Assembly (NCBI RefSeq): GCF_000482725.1
Contig: NZ_AXWP01000048.1
Coordinates: forward strand, 1-59,130
Direction: 5' to 3'
Length of the DNA: 59,130 nt
From: Psychromonas arctica DSM 14288
GTDB lineage: Bacteria > Pseudomonadota > Gammaproteobacteria > Enterobacterales > Psychromonadaceae
Within the stretch, counting starts at the first letter, position 1. Each line of letters starts with the position of its first letter. The notes under the pieces are model-generated. The model did no database searches, had not been told where the DNA came from, and saw only the letters and a list, made by a program, of their open reading frames with translations. Of the stretch, positions 1 through 8,922 are shown piece after piece. The position numbers and the translations under genes were made by a program.

Positions 1-1
1 A

Positions 2-322
2 ACTACCCGCCAACGAGGCAGGGTGAAAAAAACAAAATCTAGAAATTTACTTGAGCGTTTACAAAATTATGAAGATGACGTACTCAGGTTTATGATCGAT
101 AAAGCCGTACCTTTTACTAATAATCAAGGCGAAAATGACTTGAGGATGGCAAAAGTTCAGCAGAAGATCTCGGGCTGCTTCAGGAGCGAATATGGAGCAG
201 AAATGTTTTTTGGTCTTCGTAGTTACTTATCAAGCTGTAAAAAGCAGGGAGTAAGTGGCTCTACTGCTTTAACGCTATTGTTGAATGGCATGCTACCTAA
301 TATTTTTATCCCTGCTGAGTAG
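2..322 (+). mobile_element. IS66-family transposase (TnpC), C-terminal fragment
   Basis: The frame is open from the left edge, so the gene begins outside the window and the GTG at 23 is not a real start. The residues match the end of the DDE transposase of IS66 elements: an arginine-rich stretch, then a block containing PFTNNQGENDLRM and KISGCFRS, which carries the last catalytic Glu, and the closing AMFFGLRSYLSS region. The stop codon (320-322) lies inside the terminal inverted repeat of the element. Only about 107 residues are visible, so whether the whole IS is intact cannot be judged. Confidence 0.9.
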
Positions 323-326
323 TTAC
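315..326 (+). repeat. Terminal inverted repeat of the IS66-type element (right end)
   Basis: The 12-mer CTGAGTAGTTAC overlaps the transposase stop codon. The same 12-mer, in inverted orientation, bounds the 172-bp element at 17597-17768. This recurrence defines the IS boundary at 326. The next 8 bases (ACGTAATC) would be one copy of the target duplication; the other copy lies outside the window. Confidence 0.7.
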
Positions 327-538
327 ACGTAATCTATTGAAGTATGGCGTTAACGTATTGTTTTTGCTTTTATTTCAATTTATTCAATGAGTTGGAAGTT
401 TGGCTTTGTTTTCTAGGAATTTTAGGCTAAAAAAATTAATAATATATCTAATTTTAACTTTGCAAATCAATAACGACTATGATATTTTTTCACCTTAGTT
501 TGATGGTACTTTTACCAGCTAAATTAACTATATGGAAC

Positions 539-1609
539 ATGGATATGATTAAACGTAAATTACCCCTTCTTGTTAGCACATTGCTACTTGGCCAATTTCT
601 TCCTGCTCATGCAGATCAACCTGATGCTGAAACGTTAGTTGGAAACGTTTACGGTGGTATCCACGGCGCCTATCTTAAAGCTGATAACGACCGTTTAGAT
701 GCTACTGGCGATCAATTCAATAACGCTGGCGGTGCTGGTGTTGAATTAGGTTATCGTGTTTCAGCTCCTTTAGAGCTGCGTTTATCTTACACAAACTTTA
801 CTGCTGATCTTAAGCAAGGTAGTGATCTTGATAATCTAAACAAATACACATTTGATGCTCTTTTCTTCCCAACCGGAAAGAACGTTTATTTACTAGGTGG
901 TATTAGTGCATTAGATTTTGAAGCTGATGCAGAAGCAGCGGTTAACGTCGGTCTTGGTTACCGTCAATACTTCACTGACCAGTTTGCTGGTTATGTTGAA
1001 GGTAAAGGTAGCTACCAATTTGACGAAAAATTTACTGATGCAATCGCTCAAGTAGGTCTAGTGTATTTCTTTGATAAAAATGAAAAAGCACTACCACCTG
1101 TTAAAGCTGAGCCAGTAGCTTACGTTGCACCTGTTGCGATCGATACTGATAAAGATAGTGTTGTTGACGGTACTGACCAATGTCCAGCTACACCTATGTC
1201 TAATAAAGTAGACGAAGTAGGTTGTACTATTTTTGCTGAAGAAAATCTTTCATACCGCTTGGCTGTTAACTTTGATAATAACAAAGCTGTTGTTAAACCT
1301 GAGTACTTTTCTGAGCTTGATAAAGTAGCAACATTCCTTAAAACTTACCCACACGTAGACATTACGGTTGACGGTTACAGTTCAGTATTAGGTAAAGCAG
1401 ATTACAACCTAGAGTTATCACAAAAACGTGCTAACGCAGTTGCTGCTATGTTGACGTCTAAATACGGTATTGATGCAAATCGCATGAAGGCTGTTGGTCA
1501 CGGTGAAACAAATCTACTTGATACAAGTAATACTCGTGCTGCTCACAAAATGAATCGTCGAATCGAAATTAACATCGATGAAACTCGTAAAGTGCCAGTT
1601 ACTCGTTAA
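539..1609 (+). CDS. ompA: OmpA-family outer-membrane protein
   Basis: Structural outer-membrane protein anchoring the envelope to peptidoglycan. A signal peptide (basic MIKRK, hydrophobic core, cleavage near AHA-DQ) leads into an N-terminal eight-strand barrel of about 170 residues. A short linker carries a TSP3-like calcium-type repeat (DTDKDSVVDGTDQCP). The C-terminal OmpA domain holds the peptidoglycan-binding motif (ELSQKRANAV, NRRIEI). The open frame reaches back to 479, but that puts 20 unrelated residues before the signal peptide, so I prefer ATG 539 or 545. A strong terminator follows. Identification is firm; the exact porin subtype is not. Confidence 0.9.
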   Translation: MDMIKRKLPLLVSTLLLGQFLPAHADQPDAETLVGNVYGGIHGAYLKADNDRLDATGDQFNNAGGAGVELGYRVSAPLELRLSYTNFTADLKQGSDLDNLNKYTFDALFFPTGKNVYLLGGISALDFEADAEAAVNVGLGYRQYFTDQFAGYVEGKGSYQFDEKFTDAIAQVGLVYFFDKNEKALPPVKAEPVAYVAPVAIDTDKDSVVDGTDQCPATPMSNKVDEVGCTIFAEENLSYRLAVNFDNNKAVVKPEYFSELDKVATFLKTYPHVDITVDGYSSVLGKADYNLELSQKRANAVAAMLTSKYGIDANRMKAVGHGETNLLDTSNTRAAHKMNRRIEINIDETRKVPVTR

Positions 1610-1625
1610 TATACTTGCATAATTT

Positions 1626-1656
1626 AACTCTCCTAACTCGTTAGGAGAGTTTTTTC
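1626..1656 (+). terminator. Rho-independent terminator of ompA-like gene
   Basis: Perfect 11-bp stem (AACTCTCCTAA with TTAGGAGAGTT), four-base loop, then a T run. It starts 17 bases after the stop codon. Confidence 0.9.
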
Positions 1657-2215
1657 TCATTTTTCTATAATCTATAGAACTAAGTCAGCTCTTATTAACC
1701 CTATAAAAACGACCTCCTCCTTTTACCAGAACATTATAATTCGCTGTTTTTTTATACTTATTGGCATGTGTTTATTGTTTTTTCTGATCCCTCATCATTG
1801 ATTTTATGAGTTTTTTTCGTGCACTATTCTCTGATGTACATATAATAGTTATCTATATTTATACCCGTTATAGCAACGCTATTAAGTATGTGATCAAATA
1901 TTGCGTAGGAAAATCCTGTCAATTTAAAGTGTAGATTTCGTCAATTAATTATGCTATCTGCAGAGTTTCCAGCGCAGAAGTAATGCATTTTAACTAGAAA
2001 GGTTGATCTGCTATTTAGCGGAATTGGTATCGCGATTAAAAATACAAAAAGAAGTAAGCAGTAAGCTAAATAAACTTCGGTTTGAGACTGAGTTGTTAAG
2101 TTTCATCAAAGAAGTCATCATTTACATCAAATTATGTTTTAAGCTAAACGATTTTTCTGTGCAATATTTACAACGCTTATTTCATACAATTGGGTATAAC
2201 AAGGATGTCTAAAAA
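1657..2215. other. AT-rich intergenic region
   Basis: About 560 bases without a convincing gene. A 69-codon TTG-initiated frame (2003-2212) has no family resemblance and I do not accept it. The region probably holds the promoter of the following kinase; no specific operator was recognised. Confidence 0.5.
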
Positions 2216-4135
2216 GTGAATATATTTTCAATTAAGCCATTATTACTAGCGATTGTTATCAGTTTTATTGGTATTTTCTCTACTTATACTATTTCATTAA
2301 AAGTAACTGAACAGTTAAAAGCTGAAAGTTATGAAAAAATAGAAAATATTGCAAAACAGGTCTCTAGTCACTTTCAAGATGCGATTGATAAATCGATCAA
2401 TGATTTACAAGGGTTACAAGCCTTTTATAGTGCTAATAAACAGCACTTTTCACAACTTGAATTTAATCAATATATGGATGTACTTGATATTAATCAGAGA
2501 GGATATATTCAGGCAATGAGTTGGGTTCCTTTGGTTAAATCCAGTGAAAAAGAGCGGTTTGAAGCGCTCATTAGGGCTCAACAACCTGATTTTGATATCA
2601 TGGAAAGAGATGCTCAAGGTAAGTTGGTTAAAAGCAAAGTTAGACCTCATTACACTCCCGTGGCTTACGTTAGCAACTACCAAGTTAATAAACAGGCATT
2701 AGGGTTTGATCTCAATAGTAATGATATACGTCGCCAATCGTTGGAATTGGCCAGAGACAGCGGCAGAATGACAACCACTGCAAAAATTAAACTAATACAA
2801 GAAACAGGCTCTTCTGCTGGTTTTTTAATTATTGCACCGGTATATCAACAAGATCTCCCGATTGATACAAAAGTACAACGTATTACGGCATTGATTGGTT
2901 ACGTAACGGGTGTGTTCAGAATTGACACGTTAATGGAAAATGCAAAAGCACGAGCGGATATTGAAGCCTTAGAGTTGAGTTTATTAGATATTAACCAAGA
3001 AAATGGTGGTTTGCTTTATGGTCAAATAGAAGATAAAGATTTTTTTAGTTTTGATATTAAAATTCCGGATCGTCAGTGGCAGTTAAATATCGCGCTTAAT
3101 GATCTGTTGTTAAAAGATATTGAGTCTCCAGCAGTCATTAAATGGATTTTGTTCGGTGGCATTGTGATTAGCTTATTATTAGCTTTTGCTATCTATGCAT
3201 TACAAGTTGCTGTTTTTAGAGCTAAAAATATTAGTCATTTAAGTGAGGCTCTGCAGAATCAAAATAGTCAATTAGAGAAAAAGGTGGTCGAGAGGACTCA
3301 GTCTTTAGCCGATAAAAATGTCCAATTAAAAACAAATATTGATGAGCTAACAACACAGAGAGCACTTTTATCTAGTTTAATGAAAGAAGCCGATGCAGCA
3401 AAAGTACTTGCTGAGTTGCGTTCTGTTGACCTTGCCCGTTCAAATAAAGACTTGGATGAATTTGCGTATGTCGCATCTCACGACTTAAAAGCGCCATTAC
3501 GTGGTATTGACCAGTTAGCGACTTGGGTTGTGGAAGATCTTGAGGAAGGGAATTTAGAGGAAATACCTGCTCATCTTAAAATGATGCGCAATCGAATAAA
3601 GCGTTTGGAAACGTTATTGAATGATTTATTAACGTATTCACGTGCAAACCGCCAACAAAATAGTATTTCTGATATTGATAGTAAGGTTGTCATTAATGAT
3701 CTGTTCTCATTAGTTGCACCGCTGGAAGGTTTTACGTTAACGATTAAGGATAACCTTCCTCGTTTTTCAACTTACAGAGCACCTTTTGAACAGGTAGTGA
3801 GAAACTTACTCAGCAATGCGATTAAACATCATGATAAAGAGCAAGGTCATATTCAGATTGGATGTACAGAAACAGATGAATTTTATGTCTTCAGTATAGA
3901 AGATGATGGTCCTGGTATCTCGCCTAATTATCATGAAGATATATTTAAAATGTTTAAAACCTTAAGACCACGCGATGAAACTGAAGGCAGTGGTATGGGA
4001 TTGGCATTAATCAAAAAAATTGTTGAGCATTACTCTGGTGAAGTGATTGTTAAATCTGTGCTAGGGCAGGGGTGTACTTTTTACTTTAGTTGGCCGAAAG
4101 GGGAAATAGAGTCCAGCATGATGGAGCAGAAATAG
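2216..4135 (+). CDS. CHASE-domain sensor histidine kinase
   Basis: Membrane-bound kinase for an extracellular small-molecule signal. The 639 residues run: TM1 (about 8-28), a periplasmic CHASE domain (about 40-250, including LQAFYSANKQHF and QAMSWVPLV), TM2 (about 310-335), a coiled coil (340-410), a HisKA dimerisation domain with the phospho-acceptor His in ASHDLKAPLRG (His422), and a HATPase domain with N box NLLSNAIKH and G boxes DDGPGI and GSGMGLAL. It has no receiver of its own; a single-domain receiver gene follows 127 bases downstream and is the likely partner. GTG start, with an AAGGA sequence about 10 bases upstream. The ligand cannot be deduced. Confidence 0.88.
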   Translation: MNIFSIKPLLLAIVISFIGIFSTYTISLKVTEQLKAESYEKIENIAKQVSSHFQDAIDKSINDLQGLQAFYSANKQHFSQLEFNQYMDVLDINQRGYIQAMSWVPLVKSSEKERFEALIRAQQPDFDIMERDAQGKLVKSKVRPHYTPVAYVSNYQVNKQALGFDLNSNDIRRQSLELARDSGRMTTTAKIKLIQETGSSAGFLIIAPVYQQDLPIDTKVQRITALIGYVTGVFRIDTLMENAKARADIEALELSLLDINQENGGLLYGQIEDKDFFSFDIKIPDRQWQLNIALNDLLLKDIESPAVIKWILFGGIVISLLLAFAIYALQVAVFRAKNISHLSEALQNQNSQLEKKVVERTQSLADKNVQLKTNIDELTTQRALLSSLMKEADAAKVLAELRSVDLARSNKDLDEFAYVASHDLKAPLRGIDQLATWVVEDLEEGNLEEIPAHLKMMRNRIKRLETLLNDLLTYSRANRQQNSISDIDSKVVINDLFSLVAPLEGFTLTIKDNLPRFSTYRAPFEQVVRNLLSNAIKHHDKEQGHIQIGCTETDEFYVFSIEDDGPGISPNYHEDIFKMFKTLRPRDETEGSGMGLALIKKIVEHYSGEVIVKSVLGQGCTFYFSWPKGEIESSMMEQK

Positions 4136-4262
4136 TTAAGGTATAATCGCAATATCAATAAAGTAGTGCTCTATTTAATGGAAATAATGCACTAGTGATT
4201 TTCAACGAACACTAAATGCAGCGGTTCTATCAGGATAATACAGTTAAAAGGATATAGTTATA

Positions 4263-4688
4263 ATGAGTAGTAATTATGCAGAAGTCAGCATTTTATTAAT
4301 AGAAGATGATGAAATAGATGCAAAAGCAGTAGAGAGAGGCTTTGCTAAATTAAAATTAGCTAATCCCATTATTAGAACTAAAAACGGCTTAGAGGCATTA
4401 CAGCTGTTGCGACAACCAGATGCAATACAGCGACCATATTTGATTCTACTGGATCTTAATATGCCGATCATGGGGGGATTAGAGTTTCTAAAAATAATTC
4501 GTCAGGATGAAGAGTTAAAAAATACTATCATTTTTGTTTTGACTACCTCATCGGCTGACCAAGACTTAGTTGCTGCTTATAATGAAAATATCGCCGGTTA
4601 TATCGTTAAATCCGATGTAAAAGGTGGCTTTGATAAGGTCATTAAGTTGTTAGATTGTTATTGGCGAGTAGTGATGCTACCTACATAG
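4263..4688 (+). CDS. Single-domain response regulator (Rcp1-like)
   Basis: Stand-alone receiver of 141 residues. The acidic pair is in LLIEDDEID, the phospho-acceptor Asp in LILLDLNMP, the switch Thr/Ser in VLTTSSA and the conserved Lys in YIVKSD. The extended loop and the DLNMP context match receivers paired with phytochrome- or CHASE-type kinases. No output domain exists, so it acts by protein contact or as a phosphorelay intermediate. It lies just downstream of the CHASE kinase on the same strand, and its 3' end converges on the GGDEF/EAL gene. Confidence 0.88.
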   Translation: MSSNYAEVSILLIEDDEIDAKAVERGFAKLKLANPIIRTKNGLEALQLLRQPDAIQRPYLILLDLNMPIMGGLEFLKIIRQDEELKNTIIFVLTTSSADQDLVAAYNENIAGYIVKSDVKGGFDKVIKLLDCYWRVVMLPT

Positions 4689-4749
4689 TTTATATTGCTT
4701 TTTAATATAGACTGCATAAGTGCTTAAATTACATGGTTATTTTATTCGC

Positions 4750-6576
4750 TTACAATTTAATAGCCATCAGTAGCTTATCAAATGCGATAGGATGGCTAAA
4801 ATAGTAACCTTGATAATGATAACAGCCTAGCTGGACTAGACAGTCTAACTCTTCTTTTTTCTCAACTCCTTCAGCGATCACTGTCATGTTCAAACTTTTA
4901 GCTAACTCGATAATCATACCTGCAATCGCAGTATTACTTTTATCCTTGTGAATATCGGTTACAAAATAACGGTCAATCTTAAGTAATGTAGCAGGTAAGC
5001 GTTTTAAATAAGCTAGCGAAGAATAACCTGTTCCAAAATCATCAATTGCGCACTCCACTCCAAAACGATGTAATTTTTCTAAGCTCTCTATTGATAACTC
5101 TATATCGCCCATCATTATGCTTTCAGTAATTTCTATTTTTAAACGAAAAGGCGAAATTTGACTTTCTTCTACCGCTGAAATAATGGTTTGCACAAAGTTG
5201 TGCTTTGCTAATTGTTTAGCACTTATGTTAATTGAAATTTGCTTAAAAGAATCAGGCAGGTCGAGCTGTTCTAACTTTTTGATGTCAGCACATGCTTGCT
5301 TTAATACATAGCTCCCTATTTGTATAATCAGGTCACTTTCTTCTGCAATAGGGATATAAATTGCCGGGGATTCGTAACCTCGTAATGGATTATTCCAGCG
5401 CAGTAATGCCTCCGCCCCAACTATGTTTTTAAGGTGGTCATATTGCGGTTGATAATGTAATTCAAAGTTATTATTTTTGAGGGCTTGCTTTATTTCCTGT
5501 GTATAAGTGATGTGTTCATTAAGTTGTACTGACATGTCGCTGTTGTAGGCAAGCGCTTTATTTTTACCTTTTTTAAAGGCTTCATACATGGCAATGCTCG
5601 CATTCTTCAGTACATCCTGAACGCTCTTACTCTTATCATTAAATGTTTCATAACCAATGAAACAAGAAACAGAAAATCGTCCTTCAGATAGCTCAAGTGG
5701 TATCTCAATGGCAAATACAATATCTGCAATAACACCATTAATAATAGATTTCATTTCAAGGGGGCTAACTGGTAAGTCTTTTAATAAAACGATAAATTCA
5801 TGGCCATCAAATCTCGCAATGGTAGCAAGTTTTTTCACTGTATGACGTAGTCTATTTGCCACTTGTCGTAACACTTTATCACCCACATGATAGCCCATCA
5901 CATCATTAATATTTTTAAACTTATCCAAATTAATTAATAATATGGCACCAGTGCTTGCCTGATCTGCACAATTATCAATGGCTTTAGCTAAGCGTTGCTG
6001 CATTTCCATTCTATTGAATAAGCCGGTGAGAAAATCATGAGAGGCTTGGTAACTGATTTTTTCTTCAATCTGTTTTCTGGTTTTAATTTCTAAGACTAGC
6101 GAGCGGTGATTAATAGAGCCGATACTGCTTGTTGCCAGTTTTTTTAATACTGGGGTTAAGGCATTTTGAATTGCTTCACCTAACGGCTGCTTACGCTCAA
6201 TAGCTAATACACCAAAACCACCAATTTTAAATAAGTGGTAAAGACTCGATTCATATTCAATAACGTCAATCGCTAAGTTATTTGTAAAGAAAGTATTAAC
6301 GATATTGGCGAGTGGTTGGTTATTACTTGCTAGCAACCCATATTTTTTCATTGGGAAACTTAAATAATGACCTAATTTCAAATTTGAATCTTTGCTCTTT
6401 TGATGGACTGGATTTTTATTTTTATCTTGTACTAGAAAAACATGGCAATTAGTTGAATTTAAACTGAGGCAGCAGAGGCGTAAAAATTGATGCAACATTT
6501 TTTTTAGATCAGAGTCTTTACCTATCGCCAGTACTAACTGGTGTTGGATAGACATAATGTGCATCGCTGTATTCAT
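4750..6576 (-). CDS. EAL phosphodiesterase with degenerate GGDEF domain
   Basis: Predicted c-di-GMP hydrolase. Residues 1-160 form an unrecognised, GAF-like, N-terminal region. A GGDEF fold follows (about 175-345), but the active-site signature reads DGHEF (257-261) instead of GGDEF, so cyclase activity is unlikely; it may still bind GTP. The EAL domain (about 355-608) looks catalytic: EALLRW (389-394), DDFGTGYSS and a C-terminal VIAEGVE. It starts 16 bases after the FIST gene, so the two form an operon with the sensor first. Likely a soluble PDE whose activity is tuned by the FIST protein or by the degenerate GGDEF. Confidence 0.88.
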   Translation of the reverse strand: MNTAMHIMSIQHQLVLAIGKDSDLKKMLHQFLRLCCLSLNSTNCHVFLVQDKNKNPVHQKSKDSNLKLGHYLSFPMKKYGLLASNNQPLANIVNTFFTNNLAIDVIEYESSLYHLFKIGGFGVLAIERKQPLGEAIQNALTPVLKKLATSSIGSINHRSLVLEIKTRKQIEEKISYQASHDFLTGLFNRMEMQQRLAKAIDNCADQASTGAILLINLDKFKNINDVMGYHVGDKVLRQVANRLRHTVKKLATIARFDGHEFIVLLKDLPVSPLEMKSIINGVIADIVFAIEIPLELSEGRFSVSCFIGYETFNDKSKSVQDVLKNASIAMYEAFKKGKNKALAYNSDMSVQLNEHITYTQEIKQALKNNNFELHYQPQYDHLKNIVGAEALLRWNNPLRGYESPAIYIPIAEESDLIIQIGSYVLKQACADIKKLEQLDLPDSFKQISINISAKQLAKHNFVQTIISAVEESQISPFRLKIEITESIMMGDIELSIESLEKLHRFGVECAIDDFGTGYSSLAYLKRLPATLLKIDRYFVTDIHKDKSNTAIAGMIIELAKSLNMTVIAEGVEKKEELDCLVQLGCYHYQGYYFSHPIAFDKLLMAIKL

Positions 6577-6592
6577 AAATTATCCAGAATAA

Positions 6593-7708
6593 TTAAAAAG
6601 AACCGAGAACGGTTGATTTATTAAGTAAGCGTATTGAACCACAAGGGGTATTAGCTATTTCTCCTATTGCCATCGCACCGACTAAACAGATGTTGGGAAA
6701 CGGGGACTGTATTGCTTCAAGTTCATCATCGATGCTATCGCCCATGAAAAAATCACGACTGATACAATCAAATAATAATAGCGTGTTGAGTGGGCCTTGC
6801 CGTAATAAATTTTGAGCGACTTCTTTACTTGCGTCGATCATTTTATCTTGACTGCTTTGCAATAGGTAGACCATTGAATTAACAGGTACATTTCCTACAC
6901 ACTCTAAATATGAACCATTGGTTTGAATAGGATCTCGAACTAATATTTCGCCATCTAAAGAGATAATGCCTAAAGGGTACTTTTTCGCAAATGTTGCAAA
7001 GAAATCTGCACACAGCGGCGTAAAATGCCTACTTTGTATTATTTCCTTATAAATATCAAAGGTAGGCTTATAATTTAAAGAATAAACAAAGTGGCCCTCG
7101 GATGACGTAACTAAATAAGGGCCATCAAGTAGCTCCCAGCCGTGTCCAATACTATTGTTGATTGGGCAAGGTAAAGCAATCACTTGTGTGATGCCTCTAA
7201 CCAACCCCTGGTTGGTAAAAATAACTGGATTATTTGCGTTATCTAAAGAGCCTGCACCACCACCAATGGTTGTGACACCAGAGCCCATGAAATCATAAAA
7301 ATGGTCAATAAAGTTTTCACTTTTACTACATAGTGCATCGGAGATGATGATGAAATCCTGATATTTTTCAATGATTTTACTTTTGCTGTGAATGTAATGC
7401 TTTAAGTCAGGGTCAGATTTGTTGAGCATGTCGTAGTTGACTATTTTCGGGTCAACCATTAATCCCAGTACAATGGCTCCTTGAGTATAATTTTTACCTT
7501 GGTAAATTATTTTAGGAAATATTCCGCCGCATAAAGGCAATGGGCATGCTTTTAATGTCTTGTTTACTTTTTCAGTATTATAAGCATTGTTAATACAAGT
7601 AAGTAGTAATATGCTGTTAGCACCTGCGTTTATTACACTCTTTATGGCCTTATTCAATTCATCTAAAGAAGGGCTATCTGTAAATTTTATGATAGAAGCC
7701 GGGGACAT
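6593..7708 (-). CDS. FIST-domain sensory protein
   Basis: Soluble ligand-sensing protein of 371 residues made of a FIST N domain (about 30-200; IGGGAGSLD in the middle) and a FIST C domain (about 215-360; GNVPVNSMVYLLQ, LLLFDCISRDFFMG, GEIANTPCGSI). FIST proteins are thought to bind small ligands such as amino acids and often sit beside signalling genes. This is the first gene of a two-gene operon with the EAL/GGDEF protein, which suggests control of c-di-GMP breakdown. ATG start at 7708. There is no membrane segment. The ligand is unknown. Confidence 0.85.
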   Translation of the reverse strand: MSPASIIKFTDSPSLDELNKAIKSVINAGANSILLLTCINNAYNTEKVNKTLKACPLPLCGGIFPKIIYQGKNYTQGAIVLGLMVDPKIVNYDMLNKSDPDLKHYIHSKSKIIEKYQDFIIISDALCSKSENFIDHFYDFMGSGVTTIGGGAGSLDNANNPVIFTNQGLVRGITQVIALPCPINNSIGHGWELLDGPYLVTSSEGHFVYSLNYKPTFDIYKEIIQSRHFTPLCADFFATFAKKYPLGIISLDGEILVRDPIQTNGSYLECVGNVPVNSMVYLLQSSQDKMIDASKEVAQNLLRQGPLNTLLLFDCISRDFFMGDSIDDELEAIQSPFPNICLVGAMAIGEIANTPCGSIRLLNKSTVLGSF

Positions 7709-8111
7709 AAAGTCTATTTCCTAAGTTTAGGGTATCAATTTTAGGGTATTAAAATGATGACCTAATATATTGATAAAATACATATATATAACTTTATCTA
7801 ATTTGTAGAGAAAATCCTATAAAGTTTTGATTTGTATTTATTTGTTTGTGATTGATCGCACTTTTGATAATTATTCGCATTTATTAATTGTATGATTTAA
7901 TTTGCTGTTATTTTGTTCGATATTGACTCACATTTAGATGTTTTAGTGCTATTTTTGAATTGTGAAGTCGTTATGTTTTACTGATTATTCAATGGAATAT
8001 CGGCTTTTATTTGACTGGGTGTATGATAATTATTTGATTTGGTATTTGGTATTTGGTAATTATTTGACTGCTAACACTTTGCTCATTTAACCCCTCTAAT
8101 CGATAACCTCC
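7709..8111. other. AT-rich intergenic region with short direct repeats
   Basis: About 400 bases lacking a credible gene. Near 8027-8070 the motif GGTATTT is repeated in tandem and flanked by two copies of TAATTATTTGA, possibly replication slippage. The upstream part presumably carries the promoter of the FIST operon. Confidence 0.4.
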
Positions 8112-8300
8112 TTACTGCTTAAGATGACAGATCCTTTTGACGATCGCTCCATAGGTTGGATGTTGTACCCTAACGAGTTTCCCTACGGTTAAAAACCGTC
8201 GATAAATAAAATGATGAAAAATCAGGTAGCTATTAGCTGCATTGATCGGAAACATGCTCTCTCCGAGCACTTTATTGACACTTAACACATTAAGATTCAA
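8112..8300 (-). pseudogene. sodX: Nickel superoxide dismutase maturation protease (SodX), C-terminally truncated remnant
   Basis: 62 codons resembling the start of an S26/S24-type NiSOD maturation protease: the catalytic Ser motif GESMFP, then VGKLVRVQHPTYG and the catalytic-Lys motif VKRI. Intact family members continue for several more strands containing a GDN-type motif. Here the frame stops seven codons after KRI and I could not pick it up again downstream. The TTG used as start overlaps the end of the sodN remnant, preserving the usual sodN-sodX order. Probably non-functional. Confidence 0.6.
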
Positions 8301-8451
8301 TCGTGGCTGTTTTCAAGTCTGGATATATTACATCTTGTTGCGGAGGGTAAGAGCATTTAGCCGTATAAGTCGCGACCCCTTTTGTTTGCCAAAATATATC
8401 AGCAAAACGATTCACTTTGTCTAATAATTGTTGAGTTACTTTTTCAGTGCT
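8290..8451 (-). pseudogene. sodN: Nickel superoxide dismutase (SodN), 3' remnant
   Basis: On the minus strand about 50 codons up to the stop match the C-terminal helix and tail of NiSOD: QQLLDKVNRFADIFWQTKG followed by a tail with YPPQQDVIYPDL. The N-terminal nickel hook (HCxxPCG) and the first three helices are absent. Upstream codons of the same frame read antisense to the plus-strand gene at 8428-8922 and show no SOD similarity. The gene lost its 5' end by deletion or rearrangement near 8440-8455. It lies just before the sodX remnant. Confidence 0.65.
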
Positions 8452-8922
8452 GCTCTGTATGCAGCAAGTACTGAAATTCATCAACATAAAGCCAGAGAAA
8501 TAGATGAAGATATACCGGTGCCTGAGATAGCTCTGAGTGTATTTAGGGATAGTATGGATGGTGTTAATATCCATATAACAGTGGCAAACTATATACTTGG
8601 CGCGCCAGATCTTGCCCCTAGCGCATCAATCTCAGAAGATGGTTTTTTATATGGACATGTTCATGTTTTCGTTAATGGAATAAAACGGCAACGGCTATAT
8701 GGGCAAAATGTCCATATCCCTAATACTTGGATGAAAACAGGCGTGAACCAAATGGCTATTTCATTAAATAGTCACCAGCATGAAAATTGGATTTTAAATC
8801 AAGAAAATATTGTGGCTTCAGTATTTCTAGATCTCGCTAAAGAAACATTAGTTTTACATCACTTTTTATCTCAACCGATTGAAAATGAGCATACACTGTA
8901 TTGGAGCCTGTTAGACTTTTAA
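8428..8922 (+). CDS. Secreted Ig-like protein, probably 5'-truncated
   Basis: About 164 codons. The first 15 residues give a weak, uncharged signal-like stretch (YFFSAALYAAS). The rest looks like a compact beta-sandwich: a strand with VNIHITVANYIL, then GHVHVFVNGIKRQRLYGQNVHIP, then VNQMAISLNSHQHENW. The His-rich GHxHxxVNG...YG...HIP pattern recurs in small periplasmic proteins of marine bacteria, but I cannot name a function. The only available start is a TTG without a good ribosome site, inside the sodN remnant, so the original 5' end was probably lost in the same event. Confidence 0.5.
   Translation: MLSYFFSAALYAASTEIHQHKAREIDEDIPVPEIALSVFRDSMDGVNIHITVANYILGAPDLAPSASISEDGFLYGHVHVFVNGIKRQRLYGQNVHIPNTWMKTGVNQMAISLNSHQHENWILNQENIVASVFLDLAKETLVLHHFLSQPIENEHTLYWSLLDF

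Noticed and set aside
2003-2212. 69-codon TTG-initiated ORF directly before the CHASE kinase
   Set aside because: AT-rich, Lys/Leu-dominated, no ribosome site, no family likeness; more likely leader DNA.
8452-8574. Apparent N-terminal half of the ORF covering the sodN remnant
   Set aside because: These codons are antisense to the secreted-protein gene and show no SOD similarity; an accidental extension.
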